Assembly (NCBI GenBank): GCA_026874595.1
Contig: CM049306.1
Location: 106,283,142-106,347,141 of the forward strand
Reading direction: 5' to 3'
From: Sipunculus nudus
Lineage: Eukaryota > Annelida > Sipuncula > Golfingiida > Sipunculidae
Length of the DNA stretch: 64,000 bases
Below, in pieces: positions 26,691-38,156 of this stretch (positions are counted from its first letter, which is position 1; every line of letters begins with the position of its first letter). The translations under genes and the position numbers were made by a program. The notes beneath the pieces were generated by a model. It saw only the letters and a program-made list of their open reading frames with translations. It was not told where the DNA came from and ran no database searches.

Positions 26691-26950
26691 GTAGTGTCAG
26701 AAATGGCGTGCACATCTGCACATACTAGAATTGATGCGAACCCAATAGCTTGTACTGTCACCCCATCGTCTTCAGTTCATCTAAAATCGACGTTTGGGGT
26801 GACAAGCTGTCGCTACCATATGACGACCCAAGGCGACACTATCTCGCTCCTACGAAGCTGATCTAAAGCCACTCTGGCTGCGCTCTACGGCGATCTGCCC
26901 CAATTCGGTGATCGCAGAGAGATCGCCTTCTCGTGTGACGGGGGTGTAAG
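26690..26950. mobile_element. possible right end of the composite element starting at 23071
   Basis: GC-richer block with repeated GCGACA/GATCGC words, ending GTGTGACGGGGGTG next to TAAG. Its reverse complement resembles the left end at 23071 (CCCCATCACA against CCCCGTCACA), and TTA/TAA flanks both outer ends. I infer terminal inverted repeats, but the match is short and imperfect. Confidence 0.35.
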
Positions 26951-28390
26951 ATACGACAAAACAGTGGTGAAAGTACGTTAAACAATTATTACATTTATTC
27001 GATATCAATAATATTAGGACCTGTTTCAATATTTGAAATTTTTTAGGGATTCCTTATCTTGTTATTGACTTCTTTTGAATAAATTAAGAATAAACCAGAC
27101 ATCTGAGTTTATACGCTATAATGTCATTAACGTTTTCTCTGAGTTATTCTGGCATGTTTCTGGGCAAGAACATAGATTATATAGATGACTTTGCTAAAAA
27201 TTATAACCTATTAAGGTAATTCTCGATTCGTATTCAATCTCATTATGATATTTTCTTCACATTGCTAATTTAAGTTATTATATACCGTTAAAAGATATTT
27301 AAAGGTTTGCAGGGCCACTGCATTAATATATCTATGTATAAAATGTCTGGAAAACTTTTAATGTAGTTATCTTTTTTAGCAATATTAATATTAAAATTTG
27401 TGCAAATATAAAATGTAACATGGCTACGATCAGTGATCATCATGCTTCAAAGTAGTTATTAATGCCACTTAATCTCATTACGTATTTTTTAAATGTGATT
27501 ATATGGACATTTTTTACTTTAAATAAAATCAGCTTTTTATTTTCTGATCTTATGTGCTGAAGATATTTTGCAGAATATAAGGATAAATGCATTTTATGTT
27601 TAGTTATATTTAGTTATCTTCTAGAAAATTTTAAATCAGTAATATGTCAGTCACCACTTAATAAGATATAATTTTTCACAAATGTACGTTGCCAGTATTA
27701 TTTTAGAATATAATTGAAGTACCCCTAATAACATTTTTTTTCAATAAAAAGTCCATTCCCCGGTGTTTTCTGTGACCAGTTATAAAGTACATAAATAAAA
27801 ACTTTAACTTTATTTAAGTTAACCTGCATTTGTAAAATCGAAGTATAAACGTATAATGTCGCTTTCAGTGCACATGTTGTTAAATCATTTTTATATATTT
27901 TATTCATTTTTTATATTTTTGTGTTTTGTTATATCTGTAACTCGAAAATTGACAATAACCCACTGTTTTCTCCAACTATTAGTTCTGAAGACATGTATAT
28001 ACATGTATGCATTTACAATTATACACTATTATTATTTCATCCGTATCAACATGCGCGTCTTTATCAATCATGCAATGCAAGCTCTTCTGAATCATGATGC
28101 GGTAGTTGTCACAGAAGATTTGTTTTCCTGGATTTAATTGACAGGGAAAAATCGCAAAAACAAAGTACATATACACACCCGATTTTTTAAGTAAAAAAAC
28201 TCGAAATGTTTAAAACAGGATTGATAAAATTGTTAAAGAAAATAAGACAAGTGGGACTAGATTAATAATCCTAGGTAGAGCATAATATTTAGTTTTGAGG
28301 AATCCATCCTGATACAAACTGTAGGGAATTGCTTATAGCCTCCAAGCCTGTATTCACGATCAGTCCATTCATCTATTGGTTTGAAACAAA
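26951..28390. other. AT-rich stretch upstream of the GPCR exon, no exon recognised
   Basis: I looked for upstream exons of the receptor (TM1-TM6, a DRY-type motif) and found none. The hydrophobic open frame at 27856-28137 is rich in Phe/Ile/Tyr codons from AT-rich DNA and lacks receptor motifs. The sequence is probably intron. Confidence 0.45.
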
Positions 28391-29021
28391 TGGTGTTTTG
28401 TTTTTCAGGTGATCCGGGGAACATGGCTGACTGAGATCAGTCCATTTATCTACTGGCTTGACCACAAATGGTGTTTTGTTTTTCAGTTGATCCGGGGGCT
28501 ATGGCTTATGGGGATCAGTCATTTATCTGTTGGCTTGACCACAAATGGTGTTTTGTTAATCAGGTGATGTTGGGGCTATGGCTAACGGGGATCAGTCCAT
28601 TTATCTGTTGGCTTGAACACAAATGGTGTTTTGTTTTTCAGGTGATCCGGGGCCATGGCTGACGGGGTTCAGTTGATTTATCTGTTGGCTTGACAACAAA
28701 TGGTGTTTTGCTTTTCATGTGAACCGGGGGCTATGGCTGACAGGGACAGGCGGTGTTATGTTTTTCAGGTGATCTTGGTGCTATGACTGACGGGGACAGG
28801 CGGTGTAATGTTTTTCAGGTGATTTTGGTGCAATGACTGACGGGGACAGGTGGTGTTATGTTTTTCAGGTGATTTTGGTGCTATGGCTGACGGGGACAGG
28901 TGGTGTTATGTTTTTTGTCAGGTTATTTTTGTGCTATGACTGACGGGGACAGGTGGCGTTATGTTTTTTAGGTTATCTTGGTGCTATGGCTGACGGGGAC
29001 AGATGGTTTTATGTTTTTCAG
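28391..29021 (+). repeat. tandem array of duplicated 3' splice sites and exon start
   Basis: Units begin with GGTGTT(T/A)TG, run through a T5 tract and CAG, then GTGATC..GGTGCTATGGCTGACGGG. Units start at 28391, 28470, 28546, 28624 and 28701 (76-79-bp spacing), then 28751, 28801, 28851 and so on (50-53-bp spacing). The short unit equals the long unit minus about 28 bp (CAGTCCATTTATCTGTTGGC region). The last unit is the true 3' splice site and start of the TM7 exon, so every upstream unit is a copy of polypyrimidine tract + acceptor + the first nine or so codons. Several copies keep TTTTTCAG|GTGAT intact. Others are broken (TTAATCAG, TTTTCATG, TTTTTTAG). Since 50 is not a multiple of three, using an upstream acceptor would usually shift frame or meet a stop. 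Confidence 0.85.
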
Positions 29022-29220
29022 GTGATCTTGGTGCTATGGCTGACGGGAACAGGTGTGCACCCGGTGGCCGAGGATGTTGCTCTTAAGCTCGTCTTCCTGA
29101 ATGCCCTGCTTAATCCTATCGTCTGTCTGACCAGCCGACAGAACTACCGGAAAGGCTTTCTCTACCTCATCCGCGCATGCGTGTGCATTGTCACCTGCGG
29201 TTTCGTTGATCCACCCGGAG
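29022..29220 (+). CDS. class A GPCR, exon with end of TM6, TM7 and helix 8
   Basis: Exon of 199 bp between TTTTTCAG and the donor GTTAGT. It enters in phase 0 and leaves with one base over. The 66 complete codons begin VILVLWLTG (end of TM6), pass a short extracellular loop (GVHPVAED, residues 11-18) and enter TM7 (about 17-36) with LNALLNPIVC, the family's N-P-x-x-Y signature. The tyrosine is replaced by cysteine (residue 35). Helix 8 follows (SRQNYRKGFLYLI, 38-50) with the basic/aromatic pattern expected there, then cysteines at 53, 55 and 59 that could be palmitoylated. By family knowledge this is a plasma-membrane receptor that signals through G proteins; the ligand cannot be told from TM7 alone. 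The start is set by the acceptor, not by a methionine; upstream exons are missing from what I can recognise. I do not assign a subfamily. Confidence 0.8.
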
Positions 29221-32200
29221 GTTAGTGAAACTGAAGCTTTTTTCCTATAGTTTCAATAAAAAAAGCTAACTCTTTTTTTTCAAAGGATGCTTTCATTAAA
29301 AACATTTTAAGCTGAGCATTAATGAATGACACGTCATACCTTCAGTTACCGGTTGTATAAACTATCATGCTATCGTCTAACAGTCGATAGATAGGGCCAA
29401 CGGGAAGGTTAGCGCCGGGTCTGCCTAAGCAGGTTCTCATGTTTTTCTTGACTTGAGACCGTTTTCAGACCTCATGTCATGTATTATTTACTATATTACT
29501 CCTAATTTGACAGGTTCTGATAGCAAGAGATACGCTGAATCCTACCATTCATAGTAAAAATAGGAACTCTGAACAGAAATATTTAGAAATGAATTCTGTG
29601 TAATGGTATTGCTATAATTCATAGCTTTTTGGTGTTTTATATCTTATGGGCGGTCGAATTATTTGCACCAACACAAGCTACTCTTGTAACCCTGGAAGCA
29701 TGTGCCTGACAACTGCTGGGTAGTATTTAGAAGTGGCTGATTATATTGGAAATCTCGGATATCTAAAACCTCGTTAATCACACACTCCGATAACATAAGG
29801 GTGGTCTTTATTACAAAACCAATTTCCGAGGCAAATATGTAAGGTAATTACATCTCGGAGGAGAAAATTGGATATCATTGAATAACTCTGTATTCATGAT
29901 CTGAGCTCAAGGAAAATGGAAGCATAAACTCATGTGCAATTTTGTCCCCATTATTGGCAATATTCTAATGTTATGATAGCACCTTTATTTTGAAATTTAT
30001 GGTGGTGATGACTGAACAAAAGGAAACTTATTCCCTGTCGCTTGAAATCGAGAAAAAAAACTAGCAAGTCCCAAGTGTTCATTTTGCCTGTCGTAAAAAT
30101 TGCTACGACAATAAACACCACTTGGAATAAATGCTCATCACATCTAACGGGGTGTAGCCATCTCAATGGCATTATTTACTTCCGGTTCCGTATGGCGGAA
30201 TCAGCATGGTTTAACTGCGGGTTTATACAAATTAGTCCGAGTACTTCCCAAGCAAATCTGAGTGTTGTTTGCTGGTAGTTATAAAAAGTAAAGTATACAG
30301 TTTTGAAAACTTCTGATTTTAGCTCCAATCACAGAAATGTTAAACCCGTGGGCTTTTGACAGCGTACGCGGCATTTGATCAGCACCGTCTGTTCAGCTAT
30401 CCTCACATAAACATTGTAAGTCGAGCACACGGCCCGTCCCCAGTTACTCTGATCTGTGCCAGGAAAGTCAATTGATGTCAAGCCCGTTGCCTCATGGCGA
30501 TTTTTTATGTAGCTGAATCAGGGGAAAGACCACTGGTAGGCATTATAAATCGTCGTTTAGAAATCGGTCGCAGGAAGCGGGACATTTTATGGCTAACCGG
30601 CGGAGGACAGTCGGGGAACCGACATGAATAATACGAGATTAATTTGCCCGTTCCCGGTTCCTAAACCATAGCGAAATTCTAAGCACCGTGAAAGCAGCTT
30701 GTATAAGCCCCATATAACTAGAATAATTAAACAGACGAGGAGTTTGCGTGGAAGACGGTCTCAAGTATGATGTATAATGCTTTAGGAGAGCAACAGGCAG
30801 GTTCATATTCATCACGCCCGAGAGCCGCTGGAAGCTGCCTTGTCACGGAACGTTAACCACTTCACGCGTATACTCATCCGCTTTGGTAAAAATCCAAGGT
30901 TGGGTTTCTTTTTAAGTGCGCCTTTATTTTCTAATTCTGACGACCTTGAACCTTAACATTGAAAAATATTTCTTCACTTTTCCGAGAAGCTAAGCGCAAG
31001 CCTCGGTCAACACACTTTCTTTGTACAGGGTATACAGTTGATCAGATGTGAGCGTACAATATTTATAGATGTCTGACCATGGTTGTTTTACTTGTACGTC
31101 TCAAGATATGCTTTACGTTATAAAATTCAGGTACACATGAAGCACGGATACAGAGTTCACAGGCAAGCAATGGTTGTTTGCTATGGTAACTCTGCTGGCT
31201 ACCGACCCTGAACTAAAAAGGTCAAATAAACAGATACATCGATTAACAAATTGAAGGCCGTAATCCAATGTTCCATGCCATAACTATATCCATTAACCTT
31301 TCGATTTTTGTGTCAAATCTTCAGAAATGAGGAGTACATCGTGCACGTGACATTTCATAGCTCATCCTGCTAAGTATCATTCGGAATTCTTCCGAGGGTG
31401 ATGAACCATTGGTTAGTGAGCATATATGACATATACACCAAAGCATAATGTGTGCACCGTGAAAAAAGGCTGTAATTTAAGGTAATAATTGATGAATACT
31501 GAAACCTTGCGTATGCTTGCAGAAGTTGAGTATGTGCATGTCGCTTGGCACACATTTCACCTGCGAGTTGCTTTTTTAAAATATCACCTTTGGTTTAGCG
31601 AAAACTTGTCATAATTAACAGGATTGATCAATCCGACCTGCCAGTCATTAAAAGGTTTCTGCCAATCAGCACACGCCTAGCTGTCGTTCACTGTGACCTT
31701 GCAATAGTTGATGCTGTGTCCAGTGCCCCCTGGAACCCGATGCATCTCATAAGTAAATTACTCCATTTTGTTAATCACCGGGTGCTCTGGCAAATAACTT
31801 ACCTGCAGTACCCTCACAGAGGAAGCTGGAAAGAATGTGGAGCACTTTCAAAAACGGTGATCGACAGTATGCTCATTCTGCTGAACATTAATAAACAGAG
31901 AACTGACTATATCCAGTAATCCATACTGAGAATCACCCCACCCTATATCCACTGGTGGGTTTCGGTTATCAAAACTCAATAAATAAGACAGTTATGCTGT
32001 TTTGCAGTCCAGATTCACCACGAAGATTAGAAGTCATTTGGATTGAAACCTTCGCTGTAACATTAACACTTCTTAAAGCCTAGTTCTTCTTAAAATCAAT
32101 ATGAAGATGATACCTGGAATGCTTTTCTACAAAAACACGGAATCTCCGTAATTCCCCGGCAGTACGACCTGGACAGTCCGTTAACATCACTGTGGTTTAC

Positions 32201-33046
32201 TCGTACAATACAGTCTTTGGTGTTACTCTTTTAAACATTTTCTTTTCTTCTAGCTCCTGAGATTTACAATTAAAATGTTTGTTAGGCATTAAGTCCTGAA
32301 TTTTATACATACATCATGATTCCGCCTGAGGCAGGATCTCTGTAAACCTCTTCGTTGACTTTTACCTACTGTTGACAGTTTGACCGGCTTCAGTGGCTCA
32401 GGGGTAGAGCACATGATACAAAGTCGGGAGGTCGTGAGTTCAAATCTCAGCCGAGGCGGTGAGATTTTCGCGGTAGGTCCCCAAACGGGGTGAGCGTTCT
32501 GCAGGCTCAATAAGAAGGCTGGACCACAGCCATGTATTACTCACAAACGAGTGCGGTTCCTCGGTGTTACGACTCAGCATTTGGCATGATTACACAGGCA
32601 GGACCCGCAGGTGCGGTAGTCACCGGGCCTGGATGACACCAGGATACAAAGAAATATGATGGGAAGCTAGTGCTTCCACTCTGTCACGTAGTCCAAATCC
32701 GAAATGGAACTCTGCAGGTGTACAAACTTAGATTAAGAATAAGGTAAGAGAGCATAAAATAAAAAAAGAATACTTCTGTCAGTTTGCTGAACGCCTCTAA
32801 CCCTTGCGTAGATTGTATGATGTCCATCAATATTTATCATATAATAATAACCCTAATTAAGTTATCCGTCTTCTGGAGATTGGATAACAAGCCCACATAT
32901 ATCCCTAAAGACAATATCCTTTAATTAAACCCAATACGACTTTATAAATATATATATATATATATGTAACAATTGCCATTCATAAGCGTGCAGACTAATC
33001 AAAGTTTTAAAATCTGTTATAAGGTTAATCATATGTGTAATTTCAG
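29221..33046 (+). other. GPCR intron (3826 bp, phase 1)
   Basis: Starts GTTAGT and ends TAATTTCAG. The exon before ends in a single G and the exon after starts AA, so the joined codon is GAA (Glu) and the frame continues without a stop, strong support for the pair. The intron holds a SINE in the sense orientation (about 32384-32660) and a short TA microsatellite (about 32948-32965). Otherwise I see no gene in it; the short open frames inside are not supported. Confidence 0.8.
32384..32660 (+). mobile_element. tRNA-derived SINE
   Basis: The head is tRNA-like: an A box TGGCTCAGGGGTAGAGC (32394-32410) and B box GAGTTCAAATCTC (32436-32448) with 25 bases between. D and T stems pair almost fully (GCTC/GAGC; GTGAG/CTCAG with one mismatch), and the acceptor pairs partly (GCTTCAG against CCGAGGC). 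A non-tRNA body follows (GTGAGATTTTCGCGGTAGG onward), ending roughly near CACCAGGATACAAAG. The body matches the fragment at 24.7 kb, which shows it is a dispersed family and not a working tRNA gene. It would be transcribed by Pol III in the same direction as the host GPCR intron. Confidence 0.75.
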
Positions 33047-33579
33047 AAAAGTTGGTATTTTTCGAGACACAACGAAAGAGACGAATAAAACACGCGGAAC
33101 AACAGATTCATCGGATACGAAGTCACATGGGTGCAAAGGAGCGCAGGAAGAGCGCCTTTAACGTGCTGCAACAGACGTTACAACATGGCGGGGGAGCCAC
33201 CACGCCGTCACAGCGTCCACCCTCCCCGCAGACGATCGGACCAGCCCCGCCAACCACGGGCGGCTTCTTGCCATCGCGGAGGCTGCAAGAGCTGTTTGAA
33301 AAGTACTGTATGGAGAGCGATAGTGAGTCTTCAGGAACTTCAAGCGAAATCGACTACGATTTCCTCGCTTTTGATATAAACTTACAGGCGGAAGGAGACG
33401 ATCATATTTTACTCGACATTGATTATGACGCCCTTATGGCGTCTGATTTTAATCTAGAACGACGTGGCACTTACATGGATGCCAGCTATTTTAGTCATGA
33501 TGGTAAAAGTAACGCCACTCAGTCTTGGCCAACGGAAACTTCGAAAAGGTTTGAACCCAGCAAAAACAGCACGGTGTAA
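33047..33579 (+). CDS. class A GPCR, terminal exon with long cytoplasmic tail
   Basis: Continues the TM7 exon in frame for 176 codons to the stop at 33577-33579. The tail begins with basic sequence (QRKRRIKHAEQQIHRIRSH), typical of a membrane-proximal region. It then passes a Pro/Thr-rich linker (TPSQRPPSPQTIGPAPPTT), a second amphipathic stretch (LQELFEKYCM), and an acidic serine cluster (ESDSESSGTSSEIDYD) that looks like a casein-kinase or GRK phosphorylation site able to recruit arrestin. It ends NSTV, a class I PDZ-binding C-terminus (S/T at -2, V at 0). The role of these parts is inferred from motif knowledge. The exon is the longest coherent open frame in the window. Its codon use and GC content differ from the AT-rich neighbourhood, as expected for real coding DNA. 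Confidence 0.8.
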
Positions 33580-34279
33580 ATTAACGTCAGCGTGATGGAG
33601 AACCGACATCTGTCATATGGTTTATGTTCACTGCATATCAGTTTGTACTTCGCTTTTTGTGGCTTGTTGATTGATACCCCTGTAAGGACGGACCATTCTT
33701 CACTTCGTGTGTACTTATTATTGAGTGTTATTGCTCTCACCACGGACGTCTCCCGGTATTTGGTGAAGTGTTTCATCAAGTCACGATAAAGTGACGACGG
33801 TGTTACTGAGGACAGCATCTCACTGTGAACACGTTCTCATCTAAAGCGTCCCTTCCTTCCTAACCTCGCGGGCAGCTATGCCTATTTACTAGGATTCTCT
33901 ACATATGTTCAATGTAAATATCTGAATTCGTCTTTTTTATCCATATCATTAACATTTCAGAACTAAACTTCTCGTATAAGCCGCGGGACAATACGGCAAA
34001 GTTCCATTATCATTATCCTGATTTCGGTTCACAGTTTCCGATCATAGGCCCAGGAAAGAGGATAAGAATATGCTTACAGATGGAAACGTGTTAGCACTGA
34101 CAGAGAGCCCTAAGTCAGTAACTTCGAGAAACTCTTGACACGCAATGTCACATTCCAACATATCTCAAATAAGCCAGATGCCACCTCGCACCAAATGTAA
34201 ATGTGTATACTTACATCCACCTAAATGTAGGCCAAAACTTTTAGAACCAACGCGCGTCTAGCTGATCAAAGTTGGACAG

Positions 34280-34281
<2 letters not shown>

Positions 34282-34334
<53 letters not shown>
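34282..34334. repeat. (TA)n microsatellite
   Basis: About 26 TA dinucleotides. Confidence 0.95.
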
Positions 34335-34337
<3 letters not shown>

Positions 34338-35612
34338 AAACATTTCTTCATCAGTGTGATCATATAGTATGTCCCAGTATATAAAAAATTGTCGAACCAT
34401 ATAGATATCTGTACAAAGCTCATAGACCCCTACCCGCAGTTAGAACGTTTTATACTTAATATATAGCATATGTATGACATTTTGTACTTGCGAATATCTG
34501 AACTTTAAATATGTTCTCATCTTTTTTATGTTACCTTATTGCATTTACTCCTGTATTTTTGTAGATTTAAAGACTGATCTGTATATTAATACTTAACATT
34601 CTGTCTTTTTATCAGACTGAAAATGACAATTTTGAAATAATATTTCATGTAGCATATGGAGAACACGTACTTTATCAGACAACTGTCAAGTATGTATCAC
34701 ATCCACTGTGATAATATGTTTTAATACGATGTTTACGCGACAAGAAAAATAAGGAAAAATCATTTTTAAACGCCCTTCAGGAGAGTGATGCAAATGGACG
34801 TCTGTGCAGACCGGAAGTTGTGCATCCACCATACTTACTCATGTGAGTCCGAGCATTTTGTGTGATATCTCATTCAGTAATGTGACATTGTGACGTACAT
34901 ATCAGGCACAAATCCTATATATACCTATATCTGAATATATACTGTGTATTGTATACGCGAAAGTGAAAGTGGAAGAGCCATGATATAACGGATCACTCAC
35001 TAAACAAGAAATGATTTTGAAATTATTATTTCCCTTTTCTCTTTGCATTTTCTATCGGGACCCATATATTTTGTAATCCGATTATAATTGTTCTGTATTG
35101 TAAATGCACATATATACACTTTCCATAAGCTATGGTAAGTCTCTAGCTGGGACAGCCCTCAAACAAAACCCAAGTCGTGTGTGGTGGACTAGGAGACTCC
35201 AGGGCTCGAAATTAGCAACATGTCCTATCGGACAGTGGGATCCAGCAAGAAAATAAAATTACCGAAACCCAAAGGATTATACTTGGCCCCACAGTTTTAT
35301 AAGCCTGTTTTCAGTGACGTTTAAAGAGAGCAATGAATTATTAGGATTTGTGCAGATTTTTACTTTTTTTTTTCTTATATTTCAACACACATAGGGTCAC
35401 TCATATGGGAGGGAACTAGGTGACGCGTTCATTCTTTAAAAGCACAGGAGGGAAATAAAACATTTCCTTTATTCCCTGGATAACACGATCTGTATGAGAC
35501 CATGCAAAATATTTATCAATCATGGAAGGGGGGGGGCAAATTTGATCTCTGATCAGAAATATTCAAGAACCTATGGATTAAAACTTTTTTGTATCGGTCG
35601 ACATAATGGTCT

Positions 35613-35645
35613 AACACACACACACACACACACACTCTCTCTCTC
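35613..35645. repeat. (CA)n(TC)n microsatellite
   Basis: About 11 CA repeats followed by about five TC repeats. Confidence 0.9.
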
Positions 35646-35798
35646 ATATGACCTATATCAAAATACATGAAAAAGCACAATGTTAATTTGACGCTTTGTT
35701 TCTTGTTATTTATTCAACGAATGATACAGAGACCCGTTAGCTACACCGTTACGTTGGAAATGTTCGTTCTATTTTTGTAAGTGATGTGCCTTTGTATG

Positions 35799-35804
35799 AA
35801 TAAA
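35799..35804 (+). terminator. candidate poly(A) signal of the GPCR
   Basis: AATAAA with GU-rich sequence 20-50 bases downstream. It lies 2.2 kb after the stop codon; assignment to this gene is an inference. Confidence 0.4.
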
Positions 35805-35830
35805 GTGATATACGTCGCAATGTAAGGCTC

Positions 35831-37788
35831 TTCCTGTGTTACTGGAAAAGATCATGGTGGTGTCCTTCAAGTAATGATAATTTCATTGGTGATAATCCCA
35901 CCTGCCTTCACGATAAACCCTGCCAAGGATGAACCTTTTTTTAGGGAAGATGTTTTCTCTGTGATTTGGTGGATGATTAAGTGTCAACACCGTCAGATTA
36001 TTAGAAAGTTTTTGCTTACTTCGTTCCGAGTCATTTTGACTCTATATCAATTTAAATCTTTATTACAGCCTTGGAATTCAATAAGACTATAATTAATTAG
36101 ATGGTGTTAATATGTACATCATGCTAAGTTTGATTAATGTCCTATCATCTAGTGGTGTATTGATTTACTGATTCCTGTTGAATCAATTCAATGTTTTAGG
36201 ATAAACTAGGAGTTTAGAAAATAAAGATGGCCCTGAGGTTGAAATATTTGCCAGACAGAAAATCCTCAGGAAAGACCCTTCTTGGTGTCTTGATATGTTG
36301 GTCGTCTTATATATAACACACAAAAAGACATTTTAATGAAGATTAAAGTTTTAAGTTGTCCTCCTTTGTAAATGGCAATCAGGTTTTTAAATACTGCTCA
36401 GTAACATTTTACAACTGGTTATATCAACGGCCCAATGACATTGAACATATTTCGAAAATTCCTTTGACATGTTAACAATCAAACCAAATAACAGTATAAA
36501 CGACAATAATAGCTCAGAATGATGTCTACTTTTGCGCCTGTATGTTGAATGTTTACGACATTTTGCACTTTGCAAAGGTCTGCGAAACACGACTCCATTT
36601 TCAATTAGCATTTAGTCAAATTTACGTAAAATTTGAAAATCACGACAAAGCCCCCATTGCTAAATATCATGCCGTTTGGTCGTGACGGTCACTTTGTTGT
36701 TTGCTGGATTGGTATGAACAAGAAAATGGCGCTCCCCCAGAAGGAGAGGGAGCCATGGTTACCACAGACCGCCACAGGAAAACATAAACATTTGTCTTTC
36801 TTCTCCCGTTTTCCGGCAGCCATATTAAACACGGGACGTTTCATGGGAAATGCCAATGTTTCATACAAAATGGCACTTACGTCATACACGTTCACTGAGA
36901 CACCTTCTCCATGTTAAAATTCGTCAATCCATAATGACGTCGGAATTACAGCGCCAGTACAGAATGGAACAGATGTTCCCATACAGAGGAATCATTGATT
37001 TTGTCCTATAGGTGACATTTCGACTGTAAAATACATACAAGTAATTGTCGTAAAAATATTTCTAAATTTAGCCTTACCACGCAAGCACATTCAGCAAACA
37101 AGAATTTGCATGCTGTGAAATACGATTTTTTTTAAATTTAAAAGTGCCTCTCGACGTCAACATACGGTTCGCTTTTGTTGCAGACGACTTGAATAAAAAA
37201 ATCGAGCGCCTAAATTTAAAACGTCTATATAGATGTGCACCTGTTGACTTTGACTGACGTAATTGCTGGCAACAACGATTGTCCTTGTGCGTTTTCTGTC
37301 AGAATAATTGTTTTTTATTCATCCGAGTCTAAACTTCGGGTTTCCTTTTAGCGTGATCTCCTGGGGGCAGGAATGCCTATCCGTATGAGCTTTTTTATGG
37401 TTTGTTGCTCAAGGTTCTAACCGAGCCATTAATTACTCTGCTTAAAGGGAACGCATTTAGTGACTATAAAAATACCAAGGTGAGTAATTTCGCGAGTAAT
37501 TGAAAATAAACCCAAAATTAATTATTATACTGAATATTATTGATTGAATAGTATGCCCTAAAACACACGTGTGTATATATGTATTATGTATGTATGTATG
37601 TAAGTATGTATATTTTTATAAATAATGACTATGGTAAGTGTTTAAATCCCGAAAGATATGCAGGGAAGCAGGTGACTAAAATTATTAAACAATAGATCAA
37701 TCATAATACTTTTCATGGTTTGACCTTTTTCGGCAAAATAAGTATTTGCACATGCATACTTATGTTATAGTTAGAAAGTTGAGGGCAT
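35831..37788. other. gene-poor stretch
   Basis: No recognisable gene. Open frames on both strands at about 36387-36917 overlap one another in a more GC-balanced patch (ATGGCGCTCCCCCAGAAGG) but show no domain or splice support. Confidence 0.45.
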
Positions 37789-38134
37789 TGTCGCAAAGGA
37801 ATCAGGCTTACTTAACAATCACACCGCATGTACGGACACAAGACTCAGTGCGGTATAAAAATGTAATATATACTAAACCAAAACAAAGATAAATGATTAT
37901 ATATATTGAATAATATATTTGTAGTCCTTTATCTTTATAGTCCAATCTAAAATCAAAGTTCAAGCATTTTATAAAATTTTCGGTTGACACTTCAAGTCCG
38001 AATTATTCAAATTATTGGATTGTCCCTTTTAAAATATAGTTATTCGAATTGATATGTCTCTGGACTTGTACCTCTGTATTAAAACACGTAACACCGTTAT
38101 ATATTTAGTCCGTTATAGCTAATTTTGAAAATCA
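37789..38134 (-). repeat. 3' LTR of the gypsy-like element (approximate)
   Basis: The first about 195 bp (37789-37985) match 42077-42265: AAGGAATCAGGCT, then ACTTAACAATCA, TAAATGATT and AGTCCA. The outer edge starts TGTCGCAAAGG. The inner edge is placed at TGAAAATCA (38126-38134) because a purine-rich tract on the minus strand (GGGGAGGAAGATACCAAGG, 38135-38153) abuts it, as a polypurine tract should. The 5' LTR does not match beyond about 195 bp, so this inner edge is an inference. Confidence 0.6.
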
Positions 38135-38156
38135 CCTTGGTATCTTCCTCCCCGCT
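38135..38156 (-). other. candidate polypurine tract
   Basis: On the minus strand AGCGGGGAGGAAGATACC, purine-rich and directly before the inferred TG start of the 3' LTR. In LTR elements this tract primes plus-strand DNA synthesis. Confidence 0.4.

Larger units (their letters stand above)
33580..35830 (+). other. probable 3' UTR and downstream flank of the GPCR
   Basis: After the stop there is no further open frame of note. A canonical AATAAA at 35799-35804 is followed by a GU-rich stretch (TTCCTGTGTTACTGG, then ATGGTGGTGTCC), as in a real cleavage site. Earlier AATAAA words lie near 35252 and 35454, so the UTR may end sooner. The region contains an (AT)n tract at 34282-34334 and a (CA)n(TC)n tract at 35613-35645. 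A GGGCTCGAAATTAGCAACA phrase near 35203 resembles a dispersed invertebrate repeat, not verified. Confidence 0.45.

Noticed and set aside
27856-28137. Hydrophobic frame that might be GPCR transmembrane helices
   Set aside because: No receptor motifs, composition follows AT-rich DNA, no phase-compatible splice sites established.
28468-28662. Open frame with repeated ICWLDHKWCF
   Set aside because: It is a read-through of the duplicated acceptor array, not a conserved protein.
32384-32457. Functional tRNA gene
   Set aside because: Acceptor and anticodon stems are imperfect and the following body is shared with another locus, so it is a SINE.
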